Positions 32,633 to 42,262 of a stretch of DNA of 64,000 nt are shown here, piece after piece (position 1 is the stretch's first letter; every line of letters begins with the position of its first letter). Location of the stretch: contig NZ_QLMJ01000013.1 in the NCBI RefSeq assembly GCF_003259845.1, forward strand, positions 1 through 64,000, given 5' to 3'. This DNA comes from Actinoplanes lutulentus (GTDB taxonomy: Bacteria; Actinomycetota; Actinomycetes; Mycobacteriales; Micromonosporaceae). The notes below the pieces were generated by a model, which was not told where the DNA came from, searched no databases, and was given only the letters and a program-made list of their open reading frames with translations. Made by a program: the position numbers and the translations under genes.

Positions 32633-35600
32633 ATGTCTTCTTCTCCCCCACTCGTTGTCGCTGATCGGTACCGGCTCGTTGCGCCGCTCGGTCAGGGCGG
32701 GATGGGGCGTGTCTGGCGGGCCACTGACGTCGTCCTTCACCGGGACGTCGCCATCAAGGAGCTCGTTCCGCCTCCGGGTCTGACCCCGGCCGAGCGGCAG
32801 GAGATGCGCGAGCGCTCACTGCGTGAGGCACGCGCCATTGCCAGGCTCAACAACGTCAACGTCGTGCGTGTCTTCGACGTGCTGCGGACGGACGCCGACC
32901 CATGGATCGTCATGGAGTACGTCGCTTCCCGTTCGCTGCAGGACACCCTCGCCGCCGACGGTCCCTTCAACCCGGTTCGTGCCGCCGAGATCGGTCTCGG
33001 TGTGCTGAACGCGTTGCGCGCCGCGCACCGGGCCGGCGTCGTGCACCGCGACGTCAAACCCGGCAACGTGCTGATGGGCGCCGACGGCCGTGTGGTGCTG
33101 ACCGATTTCGGTCTCGCCACCGTGCCCGGCGACCCGAACGTGACACGCACCGGCCTCGTCCTGGGCTCTCCGGCGTACATCGCGCCGGAGCGTGCCCGGG
33201 ACGGCACAGCAGGCCCGGCAGCCGACCTCTGGTCGCTCGGCGCCACGCTGTTCGCCGCGGTGGAGGGTCAGTCGCCGTTCGCGCGGCCGTCCGCCATCGC
33301 CACGCTCGCCGCACTGGCGACCGAAAACGTTCCCCCTTCACGGAACGCGGGACCGCTCAAGTCCGTACTCAACGGGTTGCTGCGCAAGGATCCCGCTCAC
33401 CGCATCGATGCGGAGGAGGCCGAGCGCCTGCTGGCGCGAGCCGCCGGCCGGCGATCGAAGATCGCCTTCCCGATGAGCCCGACCATGCGCCGCCCGGGTG
33501 TCGGCCGGGAGCGTCCGTCGCTGCCGAGCGGTCCGGGTGGTCCGCCCGTTCTGCCCGGTTCCGGCTGGGTGACCGCGACCGGTTCGGCGCCGGTGGTGCC
33601 GACGCCGCGCCCGCCGGTCACGAACACGCCGCAGGGCCGCCCGCCCGCCAACCCGCCTCAGCGCCCCGCCGCCGCCAACCCGCAGCAGCCGGGCCGCCCG
33701 CAGGCCGGAAACCCCCAGGCCGGAAACCCGCAGTTCGGGAACCAGCAGGGCGGCAACCCGCAGCAGGGTCGTCCCGCTGACGGTCGCCCGCCGATCTTCG
33801 CGCCGGGCAAGGCGCCGGTCGGTGGTCCCGCGCCGTCGGACGCGCCGCCGCGCGGTCCGCAGCCTCCCGGCCGCGGCCCGAAACCCCTCGATGCCACGCG
33901 CATCGACTCTCCCGCGGTTCAAGACATCCCGAGTACGCCTTATCCGCCCGCGCCGCCCGGCCGTCCGAGGTTCTCCACGGGTACGCCGTCCAGCGCCCCG
34001 GTGAGCCCGGCCCGCGTCGGGTTCACCGCGGCCGACGTCGCCGCGAACCGCCGGAAGAAGGCAGCACCGGAACACGAGAAGTCGCTGGCAGCGGCGACCG
34101 GGGCATACCCGATCGTGGCAGCGTCCGAGTCCGCCCAGGCGACCACGATGATGCCGACCGGCGCACCACCGGTTCCGTCCCAGGAGCGCGGCTCCCAGGC
34201 GTCGAGTTCCCCGGCGTCGAGTTCCCAGGCTTCGAGTTCCCAGGCTTCGAGTTCCCCGGAGACCGTGGCCAAGCCCGAGAAGGAAACCTCCCAAGAGGAG
34301 ACCTCTCAGACCCCGGCGACCGGCTCCTCGGAGCAGGCCGACCAAGAGCCGATCTCCGCGGAGCCCTCGTCCTCGGACGAGACATCCCAGGACGAGACGT
34401 CCCAGGAAGCAGCCACCGGAACCGTCCAGGAGGACGAACCGACCACCGCAAACGGTTCCGCCCAGTCGGGCCAGGATGACTCGGCCCGGGCGGACTCGGT
34501 CCAGGCTGAGCCGGCCACGGACCAGCAAGCAGCCCAGGCGGACCAGGCCGAGACGGCTGACAACGCCGACGAGGCGCAGGAAACTGCCACCGAGCAGCCG
34601 TCCGAAAACGCCCCGGAACCGACGGAAACTTCCGAAGCGGCCCCGGCCGCCAAGGAGGAGCCATCGAAGAACGAGCCGACCAAGGTCGAGCCGGTCCAGG
34701 TCGAGCCAGCCAAGATCGAGCCAGCCAAGATCGAGCCGGCCGCCGACCTCTCCGACGACCGCACGATCGTGGCCCCGGCCGCGATCATGACCCCGGTCGC
34801 CCGCAAACCGGTGGACGCCGACAAGACCTCCGTTGTCGGGCGTGGGCCGGATGCTGACCGGACCTCGATCGTCGCTCCGCTCTCGCCGCCCGGTCCGCGG
34901 CGTGCTCCGGCTACCCCGGCAGCTCCGGACAACGACCGCACCTCGGTCGTCGGTCGAGGCGCGGGTGCGGGTGGCGGGTTCAACCGGCCGAGCCGTCCGG
35001 CGTGGACGCCCATGCCGATGCGCCCGCCTGAGCGCCGCGGCATCACCGTGCTCGGCACGACGCTGACCCACCGCCAGGCGGCGATCGGTCTCGGCATCGT
35101 GCTCACGTTCCTCCTGCTGATCGGCATCATCGTGGTGCAGGCGTTCGGCGACGACGCGGAAGGCGCGACCGGCGCGAACCCGAGCAGTGGCGCTGTGGCG
35201 GCCGGCAACCCGTCGGCAGCGGAGAGCCCGGCAAGCCAGGGCGAGGCCTCCAAGCCGGCGGCCAACAGCTCGCCCAGCGCGGCGCCGAGCACGGCCGCGA
35301 GCACCGCGGCGGCCGGCGTACCGGCGGGTTGGCGCTCCTACAACGGTTCCGGGTTCAGCCTGTCGCTGCCGAAGAGCGCGTCGGTCTCCGGCGGCGGCAG
35401 CGAGACCCGGGTCAACTTCAACAATCGCCTGGTCATCATCAACAAGGTGAACCAGGAGATCGACGACCCGGTGGAGTACCTGCAGCAGCAGAGCACCAGC
35501 CACTACCGGAACTACAACAACCTCGGCGTCAAAGAGGTCGACTACCAGGACGACGCCGCGGACTGGGAGTTCACCTACACCACAAACAGCGGCAACAACG

Positions 35601-35734
35601 CGCAGCACGTGGTGAAGCGGGTCTTCGAGATCGACGACACCGCGTGGACGGTGGGCTTCTACACCTCTCCGGAGGACTGGGACGCGGCCAAGGCGGACCT
35701 CGACGCGATCTTCCAGGGCTTCAAAACCCGGTAA
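32633..35734 (+). CDS. Large membrane Ser/Thr protein kinase with repeat-rich linker
   Basis: The protein has 1033 residues. The kinase domain spans about 10-275 (LGQGGMGRVW, VAIKEL, HRDVKPGNVL, LTDFGLATV, SPAYIAPERA). An exceptionally long linker runs from 280 to 810: first Pro/Gln/Gly, then Ser/Gln repeats, then acidic Glu/Gln/Thr with VEPAKIEPAKIEPA repeats, then T-rich D-x-T-S-V/I-V motifs that look like autophosphorylation targets. A transmembrane helix covers about 816-840 and an outer domain 900-1033 (VPAGWRSYNGSGFSLSLP ... WTVGFYTSPEDW). ATG at 32633 lies 7 nt behind TATTTT; GTG at 32630 is the alternative. Kinase and outer domains resemble the kinase at 14.7-16.6 kb, so the two are paralogues. 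Confidence 0.9.
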   Translation: MSSSPPLVVADRYRLVAPLGQGGMGRVWRATDVVLHRDVAIKELVPPPGLTPAERQEMRERSLREARAIARLNNVNVVRVFDVLRTDADPWIVMEYVASRSLQDTLAADGPFNPVRAAEIGLGVLNALRAAHRAGVVHRDVKPGNVLMGADGRVVLTDFGLATVPGDPNVTRTGLVLGSPAYIAPERARDGTAGPAADLWSLGATLFAAVEGQSPFARPSAIATLAALATENVPPSRNAGPLKSVLNGLLRKDPAHRIDAEEAERLLARAAGRRSKIAFPMSPTMRRPGVGRERPSLPSGPGGPPVLPGSGWVTATGSAPVVPTPRPPVTNTPQGRPPANPPQRPAAANPQQPGRPQAGNPQAGNPQFGNQQGGNPQQGRPADGRPPIFAPGKAPVGGPAPSDAPPRGPQPPGRGPKPLDATRIDSPAVQDIPSTPYPPAPPGRPRFSTGTPSSAPVSPARVGFTAADVAANRRKKAAPEHEKSLAAATGAYPIVAASESAQATTMMPTGAPPVPSQERGSQASSSPASSSQASSSQASSSPETVAKPEKETSQEETSQTPATGSSEQADQEPISAEPSSSDETSQDETSQEAATGTVQEDEPTTANGSAQSGQDDSARADSVQAEPATDQQAAQADQAETADNADEAQETATEQPSENAPEPTETSEAAPAAKEEPSKNEPTKVEPVQVEPAKIEPAKIEPAADLSDDRTIVAPAAIMTPVARKPVDADKTSVVGRGPDADRTSIVAPLSPPGPRRAPATPAAPDNDRTSVVGRGAGAGGGFNRPSRPAWTPMPMRPPERRGITVLGTTLTHRQAAIGLGIVLTFLLLIGIIVVQAFGDDAEGATGANPSSGAVAAGNPSAAESPASQGEASKPAANSSPSAAPSTAASTAAAGVPAGWRSYNGSGFSLSLPKSASVSGGGSETRVNFNNRLVIINKVNQEIDDPVEYLQQQSTSHYRNYNNLGVKEVDYQDDAADWEFTYTTNSGNNAQHVVKRVFEIDDTAWTVGFYTSPEDWDAAKADLDAIFQGFKTR
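34194..34258. repeat. 15-bp in-frame repeats in kinase linker
   Basis: Four to five copies of CAGGCTTCGAGTTCC or close variants encode the ASSSQ/ASSSP pentapeptide repeat of the kinase linker. Confidence 0.8.
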
Positions 35735-35790
35735 GGCGTGAGATCCAGGTTGCTGGGTAGTAGATCCAGCATCACGGATGGAGGTACACC

Positions 35791-36006
35791 ATGAACTGCC
35801 GACGTCACGGCGGTAAGCCGACGATCGCTCTCTGGATGCTGGTCGCGGTCGCCGACATCGCACTCGTCGTCGCTGCCACCGGTCTTCTCACGGCGCTGCT
35901 CGCCGTACTCGTGCTGGCCGTCGTGGGCGGCGGTTTCGTCGCTGTCCGCTCGTTGCGCAGGCAGCGGCCGGAGCCGGTCGAAGCGGTCGTGCGACGCCGG
36001 GCATAG
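35791..36006 (+). CDS. Small membrane protein of unknown function
   Basis: The 71-residue protein has a short Cys/His N-terminus (NCRRHGGKP), two hydrophobic segments (WMLVAVADIALVVAATG and LLAVLVLAVVGGGFVAV) and a basic tail (RSLRRQRPEP ... VRRRA), so the tail likely faces the cytosol. ATG at 35791 has GGAGG with 6 nt spacing. It starts 57 bp after the kinase gene and ends 24 bp before the M50 protease gene, in the same direction. I do not recognise a family. Confidence 0.75.
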   Translation: MNCRRHGGKPTIALWMLVAVADIALVVAATGLLTALLAVLVLAVVGGGFVAVRSLRRQRPEPVEAVVRRRA

Positions 36007-36029
36007 CCTGATCGGATACAGTCCCCGGC

Positions 36030-36767
36030 GTGTCGATCGACGGTGTGACTGACCTCTGGGACCAACTTCTCGGCGCCCAGCCCGATCCGCCCGGCCTCCT
36101 GGTTCTGCTCACCGCGGTGGCCGGATTCCTCGCGGTCGCGTTCCGTCCGGTGTGGCGGATCGCCCGCAACGCGGTGACGATCGCTCACGAGGGCGGTCAT
36201 GCGCTGATCGCCCTGCTGACCGGCCGCAAGCTGCGCGGCATCCGTCTCGAGTTCGACACGTCCGGCCTGACTCTCTCGGCCGGCCGTCCGACCGGGCCTG
36301 GCATGATCCTGACCCTGCTCGGCGGTTACATCGCGCCGTCGCTTGTCGGTGTTCTCGGCGCCTGGCTGCTCGGCGGTAATCGGATCACGCTGCTGCTCTG
36401 GCTGGCCGTGGTCCTGCTGCTCCTCATGCTGATCAACATCAGGAACCTGTTCGGAGTGGTCTCGCTGGTCATCACCGGCGCGATCGTCTTCGCCGTCTCC
36501 TGGTACGCGTCCCCGCAGGTGCAGGCCGCTTTCGCGTACGCAGGAGTCTGGTTCTTGCTCTTCGGCGGTGTTCGTCCGGTCTTCGAGCTGCAGAAGCTGC
36601 GAAGCCGCGGCCGGATGCGTGATTCGGACGCCGACCAGCTGAGCCGGCTGACCCACCTGCCCGCCGTGTTCTGGGTGGGCGTGTTTCTGGCGGTCAACCT
36701 GATCGCTCTCGCGGTCGGCGCCTTCCTCCTGGCCGGCCAGTGGCTCCCGGACACCGCGACCGTGTAG
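36030..36767 (+). CDS. M50-type membrane metalloprotease
   Basis: The 245-residue polytopic membrane protein has the zinc motif TIAHEGGHALIALLTG (H-E-x-x-H) within the second hydrophobic segment, and several further membrane helices. This matches small M50B-like proteases of actinobacteria. No PDZ domain is present. It probably cleaves a membrane protein. The adjacent 71-residue membrane protein or the kinase are candidate substrates, which is inference. GTG at 36030 lies 7 nt behind TACAGT. Confidence 0.85.
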   Translation: MSIDGVTDLWDQLLGAQPDPPGLLVLLTAVAGFLAVAFRPVWRIARNAVTIAHEGGHALIALLTGRKLRGIRLEFDTSGLTLSAGRPTGPGMILTLLGGYIAPSLVGVLGAWLLGGNRITLLLWLAVVLLLLMLINIRNLFGVVSLVITGAIVFAVSWYASPQVQAAFAYAGVWFLLFGGVRPVFELQKLRSRGRMRDSDADQLSRLTHLPAVFWVGVFLAVNLIALAVGAFLLAGQWLPDTATV

Positions 36768-36783
36768 GACGCCCGGGCAAACC

Positions 36784-38355
<1,572 letters not shown>

Positions 38356-38488
38356 GGTGGTCTCCCGCTCCGATGCGACGATGCACTCGGGGTTGATCGT
38401 AACCAAGCGGACGTTCAGGCGAGAGGCCGTCGTTACGGGAGAGTTTGGTACCCAATGCCCCATTCGCTCCCCATTCGTTACTCTCCCC

Positions 38489-39457
38489 GTGACGAACTGG
38501 ATGACAGCGGCAGGACTAGCGCTCATCGCAGGCGGCCTCGCCACATTGATCAGTTTCTGGTCGGTGATCTTCGGTGGCGGTGCCCGTCGCGCGAACCGGA
38601 ACGGCCCCGATCCCCGAGGCCGTCGCGCGAAGGCGCAGAACCGTCCGGCGATCGCGCTGCCTGAGGCCCCGCCGATCGAACCCGAACCGGTACTCCTGGC
38701 TCTCCCCGCCGCTCCGATGCTCCTGGAACAGGCTCCGCCGCCCACCAAGCCGGGCCCGATCTTCGTGGAGCAGCCCCAGGTCTTCGTGGAGCAGCCCCCG
38801 GTCTTTGTTGAGCAGCCCCAAGTCTTTGTGGAGCAGCCCCCGGTTTTTGTGGAGCAGCCTCAAGTCTTCATGGAGCAACCCCAGATCTTCGACCCCCTTG
38901 GGTACGCCGAAAGCCTGGTACCCGGGCCCCGAGCCGAGGTCGACCGAACCGATCTGGGGTACGGCGACCGGGTCGAGGGCTGGGTCCGGCCCGACTACCA
39001 GGACCTGGACGACAGCCCGCCGTCCGGCGAGTACTGGACCCCGGTGCCGGACGAGCTCTACGCCGACCCGGAGCCGTCGGCCCGCGGTTACGGCTGGCCG
39101 GTCCCGGTGGAACGCCTGCCGCAGGTACCGGCGTACGAGCCGGCGACCGGTTTCGATCTGACTCCGGTGGAGGCCGCCGAACCGACCGCCGCCTTCGTGC
39201 CGAGGGCCGTGCCGAGGATGTGGCCGCCGGAGTCCGAGGACCTGCGCGTACGGCTGCCTCGCTCGTGGCGCGACCGGGACGAGAAGCGTCCCGACGAGCT
39301 GCGCTCCTTCCGGGATTACGACGAGCGCCGCTCCTGGCGTGACCGTGACCTCCAGCAGGAGGGCCGCGGCCGCCGCGAGCGCCCGCGCCCTCGTCCCCGC
39401 CCGACCGCCCAGGCATCCGGCTACGTGAGCCGGCACGCGGCAGGCCCATACGGCTGA
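38489..39457 (+). CDS. Membrane-anchored protein with FVEQPQV repeats, unknown function
   Basis: The 322-residue protein has one N-terminal transmembrane segment (MTAAGLALIAGGLATLISFWSVIF) and a basic patch. A proline-rich region carries six 7-residue repeats of the type FVEQPQV/FVEQPPV. It then has a Tyr/Pro/Asp-rich stretch and an Arg-rich C-terminus (SWRDRDEKRP, RRERPRPRPRP). No catalytic domain is visible, and the composition suggests a disordered cytosolic tail. GTG at 38489 is the chosen start, with ATG at 38501 as alternative; neither has a ribosome-binding site, and TACTCT lies just upstream. It is divergent from accD. Confidence 0.65.
   Translation: MTNWMTAAGLALIAGGLATLISFWSVIFGGGARRANRNGPDPRGRRAKAQNRPAIALPEAPPIEPEPVLLALPAAPMLLEQAPPPTKPGPIFVEQPQVFVEQPPVFVEQPQVFVEQPPVFVEQPQVFMEQPQIFDPLGYAESLVPGPRAEVDRTDLGYGDRVEGWVRPDYQDLDDSPPSGEYWTPVPDELYADPEPSARGYGWPVPVERLPQVPAYEPATGFDLTPVEAAEPTAAFVPRAVPRMWPPESEDLRVRLPRSWRDRDEKRPDELRSFRDYDERRSWRDRDLQQEGRGRRERPRPRPRPTAQASGYVSRHAAGPYG
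38760..38887. repeat. 21-bp in-frame tandem repeats
   Basis: Six copies of a 21-bp unit (consensus TTCGTGGAGCAGCCCCAGGT plus one base) encode the heptapeptide FVEQPQV/P. Third-position changes (TTC/TTT, GTG/GTT) show that the array is not brand new. Confidence 0.85.
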
Positions 39458-39460
39458 CCC

Positions 39461-39520
39461 GGCAGGCCCTGATCCGGCAGGCCCTGATCCGGCGCGCAGA
39501 AGCCTGGCCCTGATCCGGCG
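39461..39520. repeat. Short intergenic direct repeats
   Basis: The 15-bp unit GGCAGGCCCTGATCC occurs at 39461 and 39476, with a third partial copy (GGCCCTGATCCGGCG) at about 39506. It lies in the 123-bp gap before birA. Confidence 0.7.
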
Positions 39521-39568
39521 TGCGGAAGAGGGCCCCGGCGCGCCGGAAGCGGCCTCGGAGATCCGGCA

Positions 39569-39574
39569 TAGGCT
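39569..39574 (+). promoter_or_regulatory. -10 hexamer of birA (leaderless)
   Basis: TAGGCT ends 6 nt before the birA ATG with no Shine-Dalgarno sequence. The acyl-CoA carboxylase alpha gene has the same hexamer at the same distance. Confidence 0.5.
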
Positions 39575-39580
39575 TTCGGG

Positions 39581-40435
39581 ATGAGTTCTTCGTCGTATGC
39601 CGATCTTGACCGGCCACCGCTGTCCGCACGGGCGCTGACCCGCGCCGTGGTGGTGCCGGGCGGCTTCTGGTCTCGGATCGATGTGCGTGCCGAGACCGGT
39701 TCGACGAACGCCGACGCCGCCGAGGCGGCCCGCCGCGACGAGCCCGAGGGTCTGGTCGTGATCGCCGAGAGCCAGTCGGCCGGCCGGGGCCGCCGGGACC
39801 GGCAGTGGAGCTCACCGCCCCGGGCCGGCCTCACCCTGAGTGTCCTGTTGCGACCGTCGGCGCCGGTCGCCGAGCGGGACTGGCCGGCGGCGCCGCCCAG
39901 CGCGTACGGATGGCTGCCGTTGCTTGCCGGGGTGGCCCTGCGCGAGGCGGTGACCCGGGTGGCCGGCGTCGAGGCCGCGCTGAAGTGGCCGAACGACCTG
40001 CTCGTCGGCGACCGTAAGTGCGCCGGAATCCTGGCCGAGGTCGCGGGCGACGCCATCGTGATCGGAATCGGTCTCAACGTCAGCACCCGCGAGGACGAGC
40101 TGCCGCCCACGAACGGCGTGCCGGCCACGTCGCTGCGGGTGGCCGGCGCCGAGACCTTCGACCGGGACCCGCTGCTGCGTGCCCTGCTGCGCAGTTTCGC
40201 CCGGTGGTACGAGGGCTGGCGGGACGCCGGCGGCGACGCCGAGATGTGCGGGCTGACCGGCGAGTACCGGCGGGGCTGCGCCACGATCGGCCGCCAGGTC
40301 CGGGTGCTGCTGCCCAGCGGCGGCGAGCTGACCGGCGAGGCGACCACGGTGGACCGGGACGGCCAGCTGGTGATCCGTACGGTGGACGGCGCCGAACATC
40401 GTGTCTCAGCGGGTGACGTGCTGCACGTACGCTGA
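39581..40435 (+). CDS. birA: Biotin--[acetyl-CoA-carboxylase] ligase
   Basis: The 284-residue protein activates biotin with ATP and attaches it to the biotinyl lysine of the carboxylase. Motifs: ETGSTNADAAE, the biotinyl-AMP loop SAGRGRRDRQW, LKWPNDLLVGDRKCAGILAE, VIGIGLNVS, and a C-terminal SH3-like domain (GRQVRVLLPSGGELTGEA). There is no N-terminal helix-turn-helix, so it is a ligase without the E. coli-type repressor function. It precedes the PH-domain membrane protein gene by 4 bp, as birA (Rv3279c) and Rv3278c adjoin in M. tuberculosis. Confidence 0.95.
   Translation: MSSSSYADLDRPPLSARALTRAVVVPGGFWSRIDVRAETGSTNADAAEAARRDEPEGLVVIAESQSAGRGRRDRQWSSPPRAGLTLSVLLRPSAPVAERDWPAAPPSAYGWLPLLAGVALREAVTRVAGVEAALKWPNDLLVGDRKCAGILAEVAGDAIVIGIGLNVSTREDELPPTNGVPATSLRVAGAETFDRDPLLRALLRSFARWYEGWRDAGGDAEMCGLTGEYRRGCATIGRQVRVLLPSGGELTGEATTVDRDGQLVIRTVDGAEHRVSAGDVLHVR
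40428..40433 (+). promoter_or_regulatory. -10 hexamer inside the end of birA for the PH-domain gene
   Basis: TACGCT ends 6 nt before the GTG at 40440. It suggests that the downstream gene can be transcribed on its own as a leaderless message in addition to read-through from birA. Confidence 0.45.
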
Positions 40436-40439
40436 CCGC

Positions 40440-41012
40440 GTGGCGTTCCCGGAGGATGTGCTCACGGAGCAGGAGGAGGTCGTCCTCCACCTGGCTCCGC
40501 ACTGGAAGGTGGCGGTGCTGCCGATCGCGGTGCTGCTGCTGTCGGTGACCGGCGAGATCCTGGCCTGGGTCATGCTGCCGGGCACCGAGGGCGGCCGAAT
40601 CGGCCTGTGGCTGGTCACCGCGATCCTGCTCTGGTACTCGGCGCGGTACGCCGTCCGCCCGCTGGTGATCTGGCGCTTCACCCACTACGTCCTGACCGAC
40701 GAGCGGATCCTGCTCCAGCACGGTGTGCTCGTCCGGGAGCGGCGTGACCTCCCGCTGAACCGGGTCAACGACCACTCGCTGGCCCAGTCGGTGCTGGACC
40801 GGATGCTCGGCAGCGGCACGCTCACCGTCGACTCGATCGGTGACCAGAGCGCCGTGCTGGCCGGACTGCCGCACGCCCAGCGGGTGCAGAACACGCTGTA
40901 CGAGCTGATCGAGCACAGCCCGGCACCGGACGACGAGGCCGACAGTGACGACGAAACGGCGCTGGAACACGAAACAGCGCCGGAGCCGCGTCGCGGCCTG
41001 TTCCGGCGCTGA
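40440..41012 (+). CDS. PH-domain membrane protein (Rv3278c-like)
   Basis: The 190-residue protein has two membrane helices (about 28-75) followed by a bacterial PH-like (YdbT/bPH2) domain with the landmark HYVLTDERILLQHGVLVRER and DLPLNRVNDHSLAQSVLDR, then an acidic, Arg-ended tail. Function is unknown. It adjoins birA, as in mycobacteria. GTG at 40440 was chosen over the longer open frame from 40401 because TACGCT lies 6 nt upstream and the extension has no homology. Confidence 0.88.
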   Translation: MAFPEDVLTEQEEVVLHLAPHWKVAVLPIAVLLLSVTGEILAWVMLPGTEGGRIGLWLVTAILLWYSARYAVRPLVIWRFTHYVLTDERILLQHGVLVRERRDLPLNRVNDHSLAQSVLDRMLGSGTLTVDSIGDQSAVLAGLPHAQRVQNTLYELIEHSPAPDDEADSDDETALEHETAPEPRRGLFRR

Positions 41013-41028
41013 TCTTCGTTATCGAGAA

Positions 41029-41586
41029 CTAGCGGGCGTCGAGCTCCGCCTGCAGGTCGAGGCTGGCCACGCTGCCCGGCTCGTCGGCGGCGCTCAGCTC
41101 GGCGAGACCGGCTGTGGCGTCCAGCTCGGTGATCGCGGCCTCGTGCCCGTCGACCGGCGGCTTCAGGAAGACGAACGTGCGGTATGCCCAGAAGCGGAAG
41201 ACCGTCCCGATCCCGATGCCGATCAGGGTGGTCATCATGAAGAGCAGCTCGTCGTGCTCCTCGGTGAGACCGAACCCGTACTTGCCGATCGCGATGGTGC
41301 CCGACTGGATCACCATGCCGATCAGGTTGAACCCGAAGAAGAGGCTGTACTCCCGGCGCAGCGCCGTGCGGGTGTGATGCCGGTACGTCCAGTACCGGTT
41401 CGCCACGTACGCCAGCGTCGTGGTGACGACCGTGCCGACGATGCTGGCCTTGACGGCGCCGATGTCGAGCAGGGCGTACGTGATCGCGATGTAGAGCAGC
41501 GTGTTGCCGGCCCCGATGATGCCGAAGGCGATGGCTTCCGGGGCGAGACGGCGCAGGCGTTCCGTCAGCGTGCTGGCTGAGGGCAT
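41029..41586 (-). CDS. GtrA-family membrane protein
   Basis: The 185-residue protein has four hydrophobic segments and the GtrA features FGIIGAGNTLLYIAITY, TTLAYVANRYWTYR and GTVFRFWAYRTFVF. GtrA proteins take part in moving polyprenyl-linked sugars across the membrane for wall or O-antigen modification. The acidic C-terminal 40 residues are not typical of the family. It lies next to the PH/birA pair, matching Rv3277 in mycobacteria, and convergent to it with a 16-bp gap. Confidence 0.9.
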   Translation of the reverse strand: MPSASTLTERLRRLAPEAIAFGIIGAGNTLLYIAITYALLDIGAVKASIVGTVVTTTLAYVANRYWTYRHHTRTALRREYSLFFGFNLIGMVIQSGTIAIGKYGFGLTEEHDELLFMMTTLIGIGIGTVFRFWAYRTFVFLKPPVDGHEAAITELDATAGLAELSAADEPGSVASLDLQAELDAR

Positions 41587-41626
41587 TGGGCAACCTTACG
41601 GGAACAGGGGCAATGACGCCGATGTG

Positions 41627-42262
41627 TCACAGCGCGGACGACGACGATGGCGTCACGCTCCGGTTCGGCGGGGATCCGGCCGGTTTCGCCTCGTTGTCCT
41701 CGACCGGGGCGTCGGTGGCCCGGAAGACGAAGCGGCGATATGACCAGAAGCGGAACATGGTACCCATAGCGGTACCGACGAACTGGCCCGCTATGTTGTC
41801 GGCCACTGGGCTCCGCAATGCGGGCCAGATCTGGCCGAGACCGTAATGGCTGATGGCGAGGCATGCCAAGGCGATGCCGAGGCCGATCGCGTTCAGCACG
41901 AAGAAGGTCGTGTACTGCCGGGCCATGTTGGTGTGCCGGCCGCCGCGCCAGGTCCAGAACCGGTTGCCGAGGAACGCGAACGTCGTCGCGATGGTCGTGG
42001 AGACCGTCTTGGCGGTCAGCGTCTCGGCGCCGGCGCGGAGCAGCACGTTGAAAATCATCAAGTCGATGGCGAACGCGATGCCACCGACCGTGCCGAACTT
42101 GCCCACCTCGTGAACGAGGGCCCGCAGCCGTGTACGCAGGCTGGATGGCTGCGCTGGGTTCGGGGGCACGGCTCCGAGGGTACCGGTGGGGGTCACGCGT
42201 CGCTGTCCGCGCTGCCGAGTCTTTACCGCTCGCGACCGAGTCTTAACCGTGGCTCCCGGCAT
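41627..42262 (-). CDS. Second GtrA-family membrane protein
   Basis: The 211-residue protein has GtrA features FGTVGGIAFAIDLMIFNVLL, TTFAFLGNRFWTWR and GTMFRFWSYRRFVF, with a basic N-terminus. It is a paralogue of the gene 40 bp downstream. ATG at 42262 lies inside the 3' end of the sigma-factor gene (20-bp overlap); an internal GTG near 42198 is an alternative. Tandem GtrA genes may provide different sugar-lipid specificities, which is inference. Confidence 0.85.
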   Translation of the reverse strand: MPGATVKTRSRAVKTRQRGQRRVTPTGTLGAVPPNPAQPSSLRTRLRALVHEVGKFGTVGGIAFAIDLMIFNVLLRAGAETLTAKTVSTTIATTFAFLGNRFWTWRGGRHTNMARQYTTFFVLNAIGLGIALACLAISHYGLGQIWPALRSPVADNIAGQFVGTAMGTMFRFWSYRRFVFRATDAPVEDNEAKPAGSPPNRSVTPSSSSAL

